Shown: positions 21,861 to 34,095 of the stretch, one piece after another
Layout of the letters: every line of letters starts with the position of its first letter
Position numbering within the stretch: position 1 is the first letter of the stretch
NCBI RefSeq assembly: GCF_014898055.3
Contig: NW_023603184.1
Span: forward strand, 149,362,149-149,426,148
Length of the DNA stretch: 64,000 nt
Reading direction: 5' to 3'
Origin: Talpa occidentalis
Lineage: Eukaryota > Chordata > Mammalia > Eulipotyphla > Talpidae
Notes under the pieces: model-generated
What the model saw: only the letters and a program-made list of their open reading frames with translations
What the model was told of the DNA's origin: nothing
Databases searched by the model: none
Position numbers and translations under genes: made by a program

Positions 21861-24800
21861 TCCTGACTCTGGTCCGCGATGACGATGTTCTGCTGCTCTG
21901 CAGAAGTGCCGGGACCGCGGGCAGGCCTGCGTGTCCTTGGCTGGGACAGCCGCACTTTGGTGGTGAGGGTCAGCTCTGGGGGCCCTCTCCTGTGGGCCTC
22001 TGGGGGCCCCCTCCTATGGACATTCATCACAGCAGCCTGGTGTGGGCCACGGCATTCTTCTGTCCTCATTGTTAACCTCACCCGTCGTAATTTTTAAATT
22101 CTTCTTAACCTTCTATTTTATAGAAGCTGTTATTCGAGGCTCAGCCATAAATTCTCATGAAATGTGGTTGAAAGTGCTGTTAAAGCCTGGAGGTGGGTCT
22201 TTAACAGGCTTCTGTTGACAGCAGAGGCTGGAGCAGAGAGGAGTCGGGGGGCTGTCCCCCATGGCTGGTCTGTGGGCCTGGCCAGAGGCGGTGGTGACCT
22301 GGGTCACCATGGGCTACAGACAGGCCCCACCCCTGACCTGTGTGGGAAGGAAAGAAGGAACCCTGCTTAGGGGAGCTGTCCCAGAGCCTCCAGACTGGAC
22401 CTGGGCCGCCTCAGTCCTTTATCTTTCCTTATTTGGGGGTCAGGCAGCCTATAGGGCCAGGGTTCAGGGACGAAGACCACACTGATCAGGACAGCTTGGG
22501 GGCTGGGTCTCGGGAGGCCTCCTGCAGGTGCTAGCAGTAGCTCTGTTTTAGGGCGTCTTGGAGTCGAAGGCTGAAGTATTAAGGTTTTTGGTAGCAGTGG
22601 TTTGGGGGGGAATCTGGGCCAAACTTGGCCTAACATTGTAACTTGAGACCCTGATATGTGTTTAAAGTTGGACGGACTCTTCCATCCAAACTTTAAAGTC
22701 CCCCTAGAGTCCTCGGTACTTACTGGGGCTTCTCCAAAATTTCCCTCTTTTATAAATGCTTGGAGCATTTCCAGGAAATGCCCTCTCAGAAGTGAACATC
22801 CGAGTCCGAACTGTGCTCTGCCCCCAGCGCGTTCACTCACCTCAACCCAGATCAGGGGGTTCCGTCTTGTGCACGGAGGGGTGCCGCTCTCCCTCCCTGC
22901 GCGTCGGTGAGCAGGCAGGTCTGAGGACACCGTTTCCTCTAAGCTCACCGTTTCCTCCACCGGTGAGGTTTGGGGGTTAAAACTGGAATTGAGCGCCCTG
23001 GGGAAACAAGGGAAGGGAGGTGGGGGGCTTCCTGGGGGGTCGGGCACAGAGGGCTCCCAGGGGCCTGGCCAGGGTCTCCCCGACCTCGCTGTTCTGGATG
23101 TCCTGTTCCCAAGGCGGAGACAGACCCGTCCTCCTGCAGAGAAGGTGCTGGTGTTGTCTCTAGGTTACCTAGGGACCCGGGGCCCACCCTGCCTGAGCAG
23201 CCAACGCGCCCTAGAAAGACATTTGCACCAAAGCTCATTGTCACCCATTAATTGCGAGAAGCAGACGGAAGTCGGGTGGGGGGCCAGGATGCTGAGTCAC
23301 ATTCACAAGCGAGGTGCCCTGAAGCAGAGCGGGCCAGTGAAGGGCAGGGCCTGAGGGGGACGCACTGACCTTCCCCTCCGAGCTGCGGTCCTCCTGGGCG
23401 GCACCGCTCCCTCCCCGCCCACCCCGGCCCACCGGCCCGCAGTCCGGGAGCCCCTGGACAGGGTGTCGGGAGGCATGCAGGACCACTGTGGGGAAACGGG
23501 CTGCGAGGGGACCTGCCACCTTCTGGGAACCTAAGAGTTGGTCATCCCCTAGCCCTGCAGCGTTTGCCTTGCAGGGCATCTTAGGGAGAAGAGAAGGGAC
23601 CCTCTCAGTGCTGGGCGGCCGTGCGGGGTCCCGAGTCATGCTGGGGCTGGGGGGAGATGCCCGGGGTCCGGCTGGCTGCACTGCGAGCTGGGATGTTTGA
23701 TGGCCTGCGAGGCCTCGAGAGGTGGGGGTGCTATGGGGGGATGAGGGGATGGGACCCGTCTGTTTGTGAGTCAGTGAGGCCCCGGAGCGCCACCCGACCT
23801 TGCAGGAAGCCTGGGTGGACCTGCTGTCCCAAGGTCACGCTTAGGCTGTTTACTCGCCGGAGAGATGCAGGCCGGGCCCCGCGGAGACCGCCAGGCCTCT
23901 GGCAGCCGCCCCGGGAGTCAGCAGCGGCCTCCCGGCCGCCCGCTCCTGCTGCCGAAACGGCTGCTTGACTTCATTAAGGCCGCGCGTCTCCTGCCTCGGC
24001 GGAGAAACCAGGCCATCGTGGACGCCGCCGGCTCCCCCGGCTCCCGGCTGCGGCGGTGCCATCTCCTCTGTCCTCAATTCCGTTTATATTTGGGGTTTAC
24101 GGGAGCTTCCAACTAAAAATACCCGCTCCTTCATGTCTCTGTTGCTAAAAAAAAATCTTTTTTTTTTTCCCTTCAATTCTTGTGAAATTTAAGGTTTTCA
24201 AATAAACGCCTGGGTCCCTGAGATGATACGTTGTTTTTAAAATTTCACCTGCTAGTCCATTTTCCTTTTTTGCCCGGGTGTAATTCCGTGAGGCTCGTCT
24301 GGAACCTGTATTTGTGGTGGCCGGAGCCCAGCGGGAGGGAGGGGCGGGGCTCCCGGCTGGTCATTTGGAAGAATCAGAAGCCGGAGCAGGGCGGGGGGTG
24401 TGGCTCCCTGGTCCAAGGACAGTGCGAGGCTCAGGTGCCCCGGGAGGGACGCTGGGCTGGCTGCAGGCGGGAGGCCTAAGCAGACACCCGGCTCCCCCCG
24501 CCCAGGTGTCAAGACCGGGAAGTGGGGTGCAGAGGGTGGGGCTTGGCTTCCCCCGAGCAGCCTCTGGATCTCCTGGCTCATAGCCCTCTTCAGTTCGTGG
24601 GATTCTGTTGCTTTTTCACAGAGATGGAGTGAGGGGGAGTATTTCCAGGCATTTAACTCCCATCACGCATGTGGGTACCTCCCCATGCATTCTTGGGCCC
24701 CCCAGTGTGGACCAGGGAAGTGGCTGTATCTTGACCACCGTTCACTTCAAAGCAGCGATTCCATGTGGTTCAAGTAACGCAAACGGCCTGGGATGGAAAC

Positions 24801-25466
24801 CAGCGGGCAGTGCCTGTCGGCTGATTTGATCCCCTAGGAGTTGCTGGGTTGCTCTGGACAGCTGCAGTCACCTGCTCCCACACAGCTGGTGGGCGCCACA
24901 GCCTGTGTCCAGGCCTGGCTCGGGTGGCCTTTGCTGGGCTGCGGCCACCTCATGGCCCGAGCGCCCTGCCTGCACGCTAAGCCACCGGCCACCTATCAAC
25001 AAAGGTGGGTTTGGAAGCAGCAGGGAAAGCCGGCTGGGAAGCACCGTCGCCGGGAACTCGCACACCCGCCTGCAGTCAGCGCCCGTGGCCACTGACAGCT
25101 GCTGCTGCCGCCTCACCAGGGAGGCCGTGCGCTGGAGGGCTGCGCGTTGGCTGGCGGCGGCTGCGCTCATTGGCTGCGCTGTTGCTGAGGAGCTGCTGCT
25201 TCCCCTGCCTGGGCGGGGCCGTCTGCTCCAGAGGAGATGCGGGTGCGGGGCCTGTCCTGCGCCACGCGCCAGTGAGAGGAGGGGGCCGGGGTGCTCATGT
25301 TCCCACGCGGGAGGGACACCGAGGGTCAGCAAGGTCACCTCCAAACTGGACTGCAGGCCGCTCCCTGAGTCCGCTCTGCCTCCCCGCTCTGCCCCTGCCC
25401 TGGGGCCTGGACACGGGTCTGGGCAGGCTCTGGGGAGAAGCCCTGGGCTGCCCTGGGTTATGGGGT

Positions 25467-25561
25467 CAGCCCTTCAGCCTCGTAACGTGGGCTGTGGGCA
25501 CCGTCTGCTTCTGCGACCAGGTGACCGCTTCGTCTCCTACACCCTGAGAACTTGCCGCTGC
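25467..25561 (+). repeat. 95-bp perfect direct repeat, copy A
   Basis: This segment, starting CAGCCCTTCAGCCTCGTAAC and ending AACTTGCCGCTGC, recurs without a mismatch at 26453-26547 in the same orientation. The flanks are unrelated. No poly(A) tail or terminal signal marks it as a retroelement. Confidence 0.9.
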
Positions 25562-26452
25562 AGGAGGAGGGGGCAGCGGCTCGGGGCGGGGGCGAGCCAG
25601 AGATGCCCACCTGGGCCGCAGAGTGGATGCCCGGCTCATGCTCCCCGGGGCCAGATGTGCCCAGTGTCCCATGAGTCTCAGGGAAGGCGGCTGGGCACCC
25701 GCTCCGAGCAGCACAGCACATAGGAGGGAGGGACTCACGGTCCACCACAGCTGCCCCAGCCCTCCCCGGGGCCCTCCCCCAGCCCTCCCCGCGGGCAGCC
25801 CTGGGACTTGATGAACTGGACACAGCCCTCTGGAAAAGGGCTGCGGCCAGCAGAGGGCTGGAGGGTAGGGGGCGCCTGCTTGTCTCGGCTCCACTTTCGT
25901 GACTTCAGTCCTGAGGTCCGTGCCTGCGACATCGGTCCACGTGGTAGGGACTTTAGCGGCCGCTGTCCTGGCGCCCGTCCTGCCGTGCTGGCTGTGGTCA
26001 GCCTGCTGCTGCAGCTGTTCAGCGCCGTCACGGCACGCATGGGCAGGAAAGCCTTGGGGCTGAGGCTTCGGCGCGCTGCCCATGAGGTGTCCTCCCCGCG
26101 TCTGGGATGAGCGTGTCCCTCACCTGCGCTTAGAAGTCTGCCTCTTTGCTCAGCTGAGCCCCCAGCCCTGGTCTCCCTGGAGGGCGAGCGGCCCTGGGCC
26201 AAGGCCGGCTTCCTCCGGCCGCCTCACATTTCTGCTCCTGGCACAGCTTTGTGCTCCTGCTGAGTCCTGACTTTGTGCTCGTGGACTTGGTGCTCTTTGA
26301 GTTTCTTTTTATTGTTTAAATGATAAAATGGCACCTGACATGGTGCCATGTCACTAGTAAGAACTTGAGCATCACCAGCACCTGTGACCTGGCCCCCGAT
26401 GTCCAGAGGGGCAGCTGGGGGCTCGAGTCCCAACAGGCCAAGGCGGTGGGCA

Positions 26453-26547
26453 CAGCCCTTCAGCCTCGTAACGTGGGCTGTGGGCACCGTCTGCTTCTGC
26501 GACCAGGTGACCGCTTCGTCTCCTACACCCTGAGAACTTGCCGCTGC
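26453..26547 (+). repeat. 95-bp perfect direct repeat, copy B
   Basis: Identical to 25467-25561, offset by 986 bp. Absence of any mismatch means a very recent duplication, gene conversion or an assembly error. Confidence 0.9.
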
Positions 26548-27580
26548 CTGATCCCTTACCCCACCCACCATCACGCCCCACCCCTGCGCAGTGGGCACGG
26601 GCCCTGCTGCCGCCGTGTTCCAGGGTCGTGCAGCCTGTGGCCTCCCGGCCTCCCACCGGACCCCTGGGCTGGCGGTGTCCTCACGCCTGTGGTGTCCCTC
26701 CTGCCCTGCCCCTGCTGGACTCCAGTATCCTGCGTCTGCTGGAAGCCAGCAGTGTTTCATGACACTGGGGCATCTGGTGGACACTGCTGCTGCTGGGACG
26801 TAATGCGAGTGGTTTAGTTCTGAATCTGGAAAATGTAGAGATGAATCCTGTTTGGAAGCGGCTGTGTGCCCAGCTGGAGGCGCCCGGAGCAGCGTCCACT
26901 ATCGCCGCCTGCCCGTCTGTCCCGGGGGTGGGCGTCCTGGGGGCTCAGGGAAGCAAAGGCGAGGGGGGCGTGGAGTCGGGTCGTCTGGGCCACCTTCATC
27001 ACGGGGGTCTGCGAGGGGTGAGGGGCAGGGCTGCTGGCCAGCCGCCATGCTGGTTGGGGCGGGGCTGGGCTCTGCAGGGGGCACCACCAGGTCTGGGGAG
27101 CCGGCGCCTCATTCCTCTGACCCATCTAAAGCCCTGACCGCGTCTTTGAGGGCGGGCGTGCTTGTTAGCACCCTAACTCGGCCCCAACACGCCTGCTGAC
27201 CTGCAGGTGTCAGTGGGGGTCTCGAGTCCACCCCGCCCGCCCTGACTGGAGGGTTTCAGCAAGCGGCGGCTCCATGAAGAGGCCAGATTGGCCGACCACA
27301 GGGCCTGTGCGGGAATGCCTGAGCCTCGTCACACCTGCCGCGCTTGCCGCCAGGGCCGGGGTGGGGCCTCGCAGTCGTGGGTCGGAGCGTGCATCTGCGT
27401 TAGGAGACGGAACATGGGCTGGACCGGCTGCCTGGGCTCTGCAAATCGCAGCTTCCTGGGGGTGGGAGTAAGCGGAAGGGTTGGTCTGCGGCCTGGGCTT
27501 GAGTAGCAGCACACGGGGGTTCTGCCTTGCACCTCAGTACGTCCACGGCGTCTGACTTTGCCGCCCCTCCTGTTTTGCAG

Positions 27581-27639
27581 ACGCCTTTGTGAACAGCCAG
27601 GAATGGACGCTGAGTCGGTCTGTCCCGGAGCTCAAAGTG
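27581..27639 (+). CDS. AGAP1: AGAP1 exon 2 (entry to the GTP-binding-like domain)
   Basis: This 59-base exon gives the last two bases of Asp324 and residues 325-343 (AFVNSQEWTLSRSVPELKV), a sequence almost invariant across AGAP1 orthologues. It follows a strong acceptor (CCTCCTGTTTTGCAG) and ends GTG|GTAAGT, a near-consensus donor, in phase 0. It should be shared by the long form starting at 4056 and by the canonical short form, whose own first exon ends at the same point of the protein. Confidence 0.95.
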
Positions 27640-30600
27640 GTAAGTGGACCCTCGCCCTGTCTGTCCTCGCCCACACAGGAGGGGCTCCTAGCGGGGAACC
27701 CCCCTTCACCCCAGGCACAACCACACCTGCCTCCCAGAGGCGGGGCACGCTCTGCAGGAGGTGCTGGACCCCGTGTGCGCCCGTGACGGCCACGTTAGAT
27801 GGCAGCCAGGTGGCCCGTGGCTAGGCAGCGCCCCAACATCTCTGGTGTCTGTGGCGGCCTTGTTTGTCCTTTGTGGGGCGCCGTGGGTTTCTCTGAGGAG
27901 CCATCTCAAACCTTGTGACCATTCACGACAAAGTATTGGTATAAAGTGCTGAGTTGTGTTTCCGTGATGAAAGTCTGTTACGTTCAGTGACATCATTTAA
28001 AGCTCAGAATTGGCTTTTGTAAAATGTGACTTGGGTCTGTTGTGACCCCATGACACAGCCCCACCCTCTGGCCCCCGGGACAGGAGGGGATAAACACAAC
28101 TTTTCAATGGCTGTGGGCTCTGTCGTGAAGTCAGTGGGGTGGAGGCTGCGTGTGCCTGCGTGTGAGTGTAACTCTGAGCTACGGAGGCCCTGAGCTTCCT
28201 GCCCCACACACCGAGGTGCAGCAGCCTGGGGTGCCCCCCCACCCCTCATTCTGGGCACCTCTTCCCCTGAGGTCCATGTTGCTGGTGCAGCTCCAACCTT
28301 GTCCCTGTAGGTAAGTGAATTCCTCAGGCTTTTTCTGCCACTGGCCTCTGTGGCCATCACCTGCGGCCTTGATCGCGTTGATGCAGAAAGCACTGGGGAG
28401 GGTGGGCGGGGCACGTAGCCTGATGGTGGACACCTGGAGCATCGTGGGCGTGCATGCGTGTGCACACCTGCGCCTCGAGGTGGGAGACGCGCAGCGGCAG
28501 CAGTGAGAGCACGAGCGCATGGCCCGGCCATAAGAGTTCCACTCTGGGGTGAGACCACAAGAGAGCGCCAGACCCCAGAGAGAGAGTCAAGATTCGTGGG
28601 GGGCTGGGAGGCTCGGATGCTAGCCCACCTGCCAGCGCCCCTGCCCTGCCCAGGCCTTGCGTGCAGCCGCCCAGCCTGGAGTGTCTGTGGGCCTGGTTCC
28701 CCGAGAGCATTAAAGCCTGAAAAATCCACCGAGGGCTCTGGAACTCTCCATTGTCCATCTGCCCGAATCCATCATGGACCTGCCCTGGGCCGACCGGCAC
28801 AGCATCCGCCCAGCCCCCCACAGAGGCCCTTGGCCAAGGTCTCCCCTTATCCCCGACTTCAGGGATAGACCTTGGGGTCAGGCGCCACAGGTTTTTCTCA
28901 CTCCTGAGACGAAATTGAACAACCGCCGGAAGGGACTGGCTTTGCTCCCCAGGAGGGCACCTCTTTGAACTTCAGGAACACGGGACAGCGTGGGGGCGGT
29001 GCCCCGAACAAGGCAGGTGTGCCCCCGCGGCCCCCACCCCGGCTTCCACATCCCGTCCTCTCTGCCGTCTCAGCCCACAGCCTCCGCGACCCCTCGCCCT
29101 TCCACCCGGAGAGCTATCCTTGCTCCACACACCCCGAGGGGCCCGGCCTGTGCCAGCCAGAATCCCGGCCTCCTCGAGACCGGAGCAGCCCCGGGTCTCG
29201 TCCGTGTCCACGGATGGCAGCACCAGCCCTGCCGCTGCCCATGGATCGTTCATGAAGAACCTGCCGTCCAGCGATGCGAGGGGGCAGTGTTATCTGGGAG
29301 TGTCCCCGGAAGATGTAGCAGTTTCAGATACACTCACGGGAAGACCCCAGGCTGCTCAGGTCCCGCCGCGCTGGTGAGGCCGCGGGAATCAAGTTTGGCT
29401 GCCGCCTCTGAGCTCTGCGAGCACCACCTCTGGGGGCCTGTTTTTCCCAAGAGCCTTCCCCACGGCTCCTTCCTGACCGCTGCCCCGGGGGGACCCGCTG
29501 CCCTCTCCCACGGCCAGGCTGGCCTTCTGCCACCAGGAATGCTCCCGCGCTTCCCTGTCAGCGTGGGGCTGCCGGCCCCTCGTGCCTGGTGGCCTCTTGC
29601 AGAGTGGTTAGGCCACCAGGAGCTGGATGTTAAATTTCTACTTAAGACTCACAAATTCAAATCCACGTCGCCCCACGGAGGCGGCCCTGAGCGCCTGCAG
29701 GTGACCTGGCCTTGGCCGCGGGCTCCTCCGCGAGTCCCGCTGGCAGGGCGCGTCGCGAGCTCTGTCCATCCCCGTCGAGGATGCTCCTGACCCAAACCTT
29801 GTTTTTCTGCTGGCGTTTCACAGCCGTGTTATCTGCAATAAACGGCTGGAGGCGGAGAGGGTGAGGCACTAAAGGCGACGTGGATTCGTGCTCTAGGAAC
29901 TCCCCTAAAGTCGGTTTGGACTGGCCAAGGGGGCAGCACCCGTGGATAAGTCGCCCTGAGTGACTCTGCAGTTCTGGGGACGGCTGGCCCTGCAGGATGG
30001 CCGCTCAGCGTGTCCCACGGCCACCCCAGAAGATGCCGCGGGGAGGGGCGTCCACACAGACGGCTCTTTGTGTCCACTGTCTCCCCCCTCGGGCACAGCA
30101 GCCTGAGGCAGGTGGGCCCTGAGGTCAGCGCGCTCGGAACCCGGCTCCGTGGCTCCAGCGCAGCAGGGGATGGCACCACAGCTCGCCCCCAATGGGTTCT
30201 TTATGTGACCTTGTGCAGCAGGTCCCTGGAGTCGTCAGAGAAGACAGCGCAGTGTCTCCTTCCAAGAGCTCGTGGGAGGTCAGGCACTGCCGGACACTCC
30301 CCCCAGTAGTGTCCCGGCCCCTCCCGCCTGTCACTCCCTGCCTGCTCAGTGACCTCCCAGCTGGGGCTTTCACGAAGGGCTTTGCTTTCAGCAGCCTCGT
30401 ATTTAGCAGGTAGATGATGTGTGGGTGACCGAGAAGCAGGCTTACAAAGACGGGGGCCTCTGAGGGACTCCAGTTGGGTCCTGGCATCACGGTTCAGCAC
30501 CGGGGGAGGGAGGGTGGGTGGTGGCGCTCTGCTCCCATGAAGGTTCTTCGCGTTTGCAGGGCCTCCCGCTCCCATGGGCCGGACCGGGCTGCATCCGTCC

Positions 30601-30849
30601 GTCGCACGGCCGCCTGGTGGGCACGGGTCAGGGGCCCGTGGGTGCAGCTCTGTAGAGGGCTCCTCTCCCTCCGTTGGCTTCTTCCCCCACAGAGGCTCTT
30701 GCTGTGTGTTTCAAATGAGAATGTTGGCCGGGACATGAGTGTCGGGGCTGGGAGCCCCTAAAGCCCCTCCCGCCCCCGGAGCGGGCTCTTGGGAATCCCA
30801 GAGGGATCAGGGCGCAGGGAGGGAGGAGGCAGCCTGCCCAGAAAGCACA

Positions 30850-31020
30850 GGCTGAACAGCTTTTGATTTGAGCATTTTCCTCCTCGGGAAAAGAAACGCT
30901 CATCTTAATTAAAAATTTAATTCTGTGGCCTACTGTTTTGGATTTTCTCAGCATAAAGCTGACAAACAGCAGGTGCCCGGGAGCAAAAGAATGATGAGGA
31001 GGTAGAAATTCTCAGATTGC
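30850..31020. promoter_or_regulatory. AT-rich patch, candidate regulatory DNA
   Basis: Contains TTTTGATTTGAGC, TCTTAATTAAAAATTTAATTC (two homeodomain-type cores in tandem) and GCATAAAGCTGAC. Stands out from GC-rich flanks; no coding potential. Conservation cannot be assessed here. Confidence 0.3.
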
Positions 31021-31285
31021 GGAGGCCCGAGGTAAGGGAGACGTCAGTGCGCTCAGGAGGGCCGTTTGTCCAGGAGCTACCCGCTCCTGGGCTCTGGGTC
31101 CCTCGCTCCGCTGCTGCTGGGCACAGTCCCTGGGGTCTGTCCTCGTGGCCGCCGGCCCTCCGGGCTGGTGTGTGAGGTGAGGCGGGCCCCAGGGGCTGGC
31201 GGGGAGGTGCCGCGTCCTAGAGGAGGTGCCCTCTGAAGGGACACTGGCCAGGGCTTCCGGCAGCCACTGATGTTGTCAGGCTGGG

Positions 31286-31707
31286 TGTAGCGGCAGGATG
31301 GCATAGAGCAGGTTTTCTGTGATCCCACGCAGACGGGTGAAGGAGGAGTCCTGGAGCCCTCGGTGGCTTTTGCAGGCTTTTATTGGGATTTACCAGGTAC
31401 ACGGGGGGCCGGGAGGCTGGCAGGTCTCCCAGCCCCCAGCAAGTCTTCACTCTTTCTGGGCTCTCGGGCCTTCTCTCATGGCCTCTTCTCTGCTGGTTCT
31501 CTTTTGCTCTCGTTCTGCTCTGCTGGCAGCCCCTCCGATGCCGCCCTTATAAGGCCAGTCTCTCAGCCCAGGTGCACCCACTTACACACGCCCACACCCC
31601 ACTCCAGGTGCCCGCCATCAGGCATGCATTCAGGACCGCAAGGATCCATCATCCATCCTAATGGCGGGCGGGCAGAAAAGTCTGATACTTTTTTACCTTA
31701 CCTTACA
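31286..31707 (-). mobile_element. Solo LTR, family copy 1
   Basis: A 422-bp endogenous retroviral LTR on the minus strand, with TGT...ACA ends, a TATA box (CTTATAAGG, 31546-31554 on +) and a polyadenylation signal (AATAAA, complement of 31379-31384). It is bounded by a perfect 5-bp target duplication, CTGGG, at 31281-31285 and 31708-31712, so it is an independent insertion reduced to a solo LTR by recombination. It lies antisense to AGAP1. Relatives are at 31756, 45487, 47105 and 58734. Confidence 0.9.
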
Positions 31708-31755
31708 CTGGGCATCTCAGAGGCCTTGTGGGGTGAAGATGAACAGCTGGGGTGC

Positions 31756-32171
31756 TGTAGTGCCAGCAAGCACAGAGCAGAATCTCTGTGATCCGAGCAG
31801 ACGGGTAGAGGAGAGTCCTAGAGCCCTCGGTGGCTTTTCAGGCTTTTATTGAGCTTTTTACAGGGCCGGGGCGCCGGGAGGCTGGCAGGCTGGCAGGCCT
31901 CCCAGGCCCTGGCGAATCTTCACTCCTTCTGGGCTCGCTCGTGCTCTCTACTTCTCCTTTGCTGCTCTGCCGGTTCTGCTTGTCCTGTTCTGTGCTGGCA
32001 TCCCCATGACACCCTTATAAGCCCAGTCTCAGCCCAGGTGCGCCCACCTGTGCATGCCCACACCCCACTCCAGGTGCCGCCATCAGGCATGCATTCAGGA
32101 CCTCAGGGATCCATCATTAATGCTAATGACGGGAGAGCAGAAAAGCCTGATAATTTTTCACTTACCCTACA
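31756..32171 (-). mobile_element. Solo LTR, family copy 2
   Basis: A 416-bp member of the same LTR family, same orientation, 48 bp beyond copy 1. It has its own perfect 5-bp duplication, GGTGC (31751-31755 and 32172-32176), so it is not the partner LTR of copy 1 but a separate insertion. TATA (CTTATAAG) and AATAAAAGCC motifs are retained on the minus strand. Confidence 0.9.
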
Positions 32172-33383
32172 GGTGCAGAAGGCCGGGGTGGGGGGGCACT
32201 GCTGGGGCAGAAGGTGAGGGGGTCACACTTTGCATTGGCCGTTTCATAGACTCCGGTATTCCCGGGTGAAGGGGGAGCTCATGTTGGGGTGAAGTCTAGG
32301 CCCCTCCCAGGATCACCACACCACACAGCCTGCTCCACGTGATGGGGCCCCGAGGGTGCTGAGCAGACGGGGAGGGAACAGCGGGCCCTGGTCACTGCGG
32401 TCTGAGAACAGTGTGGATGGTTCGAGTGATGAGAAGACCTTAGTGTTCACCTGGTGGGTCAGGTGGGAACACCTGGAGCTGGGGTGGAGCGTGTACCGCC
32501 GTAGCCCACGAGGCCTGGCACCTGTGGGTGTTAGAAGGCGGGAGCGCGGAGACCTGGGGGGAGGCAGCTGGCGGAAGGTCTGTGGGAGATCATCTTTGTT
32601 GGCTGCTGCAGGCGGCTGGGTGGGGAGCAGGAGAGGCTGGGTTGACGTGGGTGTCTCGGGCGCCCTGGCCCCTCCCCTGCGACACGGGCCAGCACTCCAG
32701 GTTTTCATGTGGAGGAGGGGGAGCCGGTGAGTGGGGCTGGGAAGAAGGAACACCTGTGACTCGGGCTGGTGCGAGGACGCGTCTCCCATTTTGATTTTCT
32801 GAAAGAATCAACGTGCAGATGGGAAAGTTCTAGTGGGTGAGGGGAAGGCGCTGGCCCTGGGGCTGCTTCAGAGAGGTGGAGCGGGAGGGCCCCGGGACAC
32901 GCGGGAGGGCTTCCTGAGGACCCCGTGTCTCAGCGTTGTCCAGGGAGCTGTTGTGAAGAAGGCTCCGGAAGCCAGCCCCGCCTGCAGGCGCCCGCTCCCT
33001 CCTGGGGCTGACTCCGCGCGGTGGGAGGACGTGGCTGCCTGGCTCTGCAGGTCCTCGTTCTCCATCCCCCTCGCCCATGCATTCGCGCTGCCCGCAGGCC
33101 GCTGCCCCATGTACGCTGCCCCGTACATGGGGGCTGCATCGCTGGTCCTGCCTGATGTGGCGGCCGCGTGGCCTGGGGAGGAGGCATGGCCGGTGTTGGT
33201 GGCTGCAGCATGGATGCCCTTGGAGCTCTGAGAAAGACGTGGCAGAGTCACAACCCCCTTCCCCTCAGCAGGGTGTGCACAGGGCCCGAGCCAGTGCCCA
33301 AGGGGCCCCTCAGGACCCCCCTTTGCAGAATGCCCAGCAGGGCCGTGCCCTGGAACCTAACAATGTCCGTTTCTTCGTTGCAG

Positions 33384-33471
33384 GGAATCGTGGGTAACCT
33401 GGCCAGCGGCAAGTCGGCCCTGGTGCACCGGTACTTGACGGGCACCTACGTCCAGGAGGAGTCTCCGGAAG
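33384..33471 (+). CDS. AGAP1: AGAP1 exon 3 (P-loop of the GTP-binding-like domain)
   Basis: The 88-base exon encodes residues 344-372 and the first base of codon 373. It carries the G1/P-loop GNLASGKS (347-354; the GxxxxGKS pattern) followed by [18 protein letters not shown], which corresponds to the end of helix 1 and the switch I region of Ras-like folds. The acceptor is TTCGTTGCAG and the donor GAAG|GTACGT, phase 1. In AGAP proteins this domain is known to bind nucleotide poorly compared with Ras and to act mainly in protein interaction. The residues visible here match human AGAP1 as I know it. Confidence 0.95.
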
Positions 33472-34095
33472 GTACGTCTCTGGGCGGGCAGCCTCTCGCT
33501 TAGGAGAGCTTAGTTCCTAAGGTTTTACTCTAGACGTCAGGAAATCACCTCCTGGTGCAGCCCACGTCAGGGAGGAGATGAAATAGCGAGGAGCAGAAGT
33601 CCTGTGGTGCAGGCCCCGCGTGGTCTGGGTGACGTCCACGCGGTGAGCAGAGCCGCGGAGCCGTGGGGAGCGAGGCTGTGGGTGGTCCCTGGCAGCTCTG
33701 TCCTTCCGACGCTGGCCCAGCATCGCCCTCACCGTCACTCGCCCTTCCTCGGACCTGGATTCTGAGGCTCTCGGCCTCTGTGCCCTCCCCAGCCCAGTCC
33801 CTGGCCGGGGCCCGCCACGTGAGCCCCCAGGCCGCACCCCAGGCGCTCAGGACTCGCTCTGAGGGACAGTAGGACGTTCCTCTGGCCGCTGGGCCTTGGC
33901 TGCTTCAGTTAACATACCTGTATTTTATTTTCTGCTTGCGATAACGTGTCCCCAAAATGAGCGAGACCACCAAGCCCCGCGCCCCCAAGCAGGTGTAGCT
34001 AGTGCAGGGGGCAGTTGTCTAAACTCTATTTTCTCTCCGCGAGACACTGAATTTCTGGTTCCTTCTTTCCTCACTGGCTGTTCCATTCTTTGCAG

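Larger units (their letters stand above)
5026..27580 (+). other. AGAP1: AGAP1 intron 1 (long form)
   Basis: This is 22.6 kb of intron with donor GTGGGC at 5026 and acceptor TTTTGCAG at 27573-27580. No further AGAP1 exon is recognisable. Open frames are short, overlapping and without familiar domains. Contents listed separately are AT-rich candidate regulatory islands, a full-length SINE at 19336-19587, MIR relics, a pyrimidine tract at 17587-17707 and a 95-bp perfect repeat pair at 25467 and 26453. There is also a G14 run near 7608 and an A18 run near 8391. Confidence 0.75.
27640..33383 (+). other. AGAP1: AGAP1 intron 2
   Basis: Donor GTAAGT at 27640; acceptor TTCTTCGTTGCAG ending at 33383. 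No gene or RNA is recognisable in it. It holds two solo LTRs (31286-31707 and 31756-32171) and an AT-rich patch near 30850-31020. The rest is GC-rich unique sequence. Confidence 0.8.

Noticed and set aside
29581..29685. tRNA-like text (GCAGAGTGGTTAGG, then AAATTCAAATCC) suggesting a tRNA gene or SINE
   Set aside because: No acceptor-stem pairing or clear anticodon arm, and no tail or target duplication. At most a decayed SINE or chance match.
31286..32171. Reading the two adjacent LTRs as one provirus with a 48-bp interior
   Set aside because: Each LTR has its own different 5-bp target duplication.
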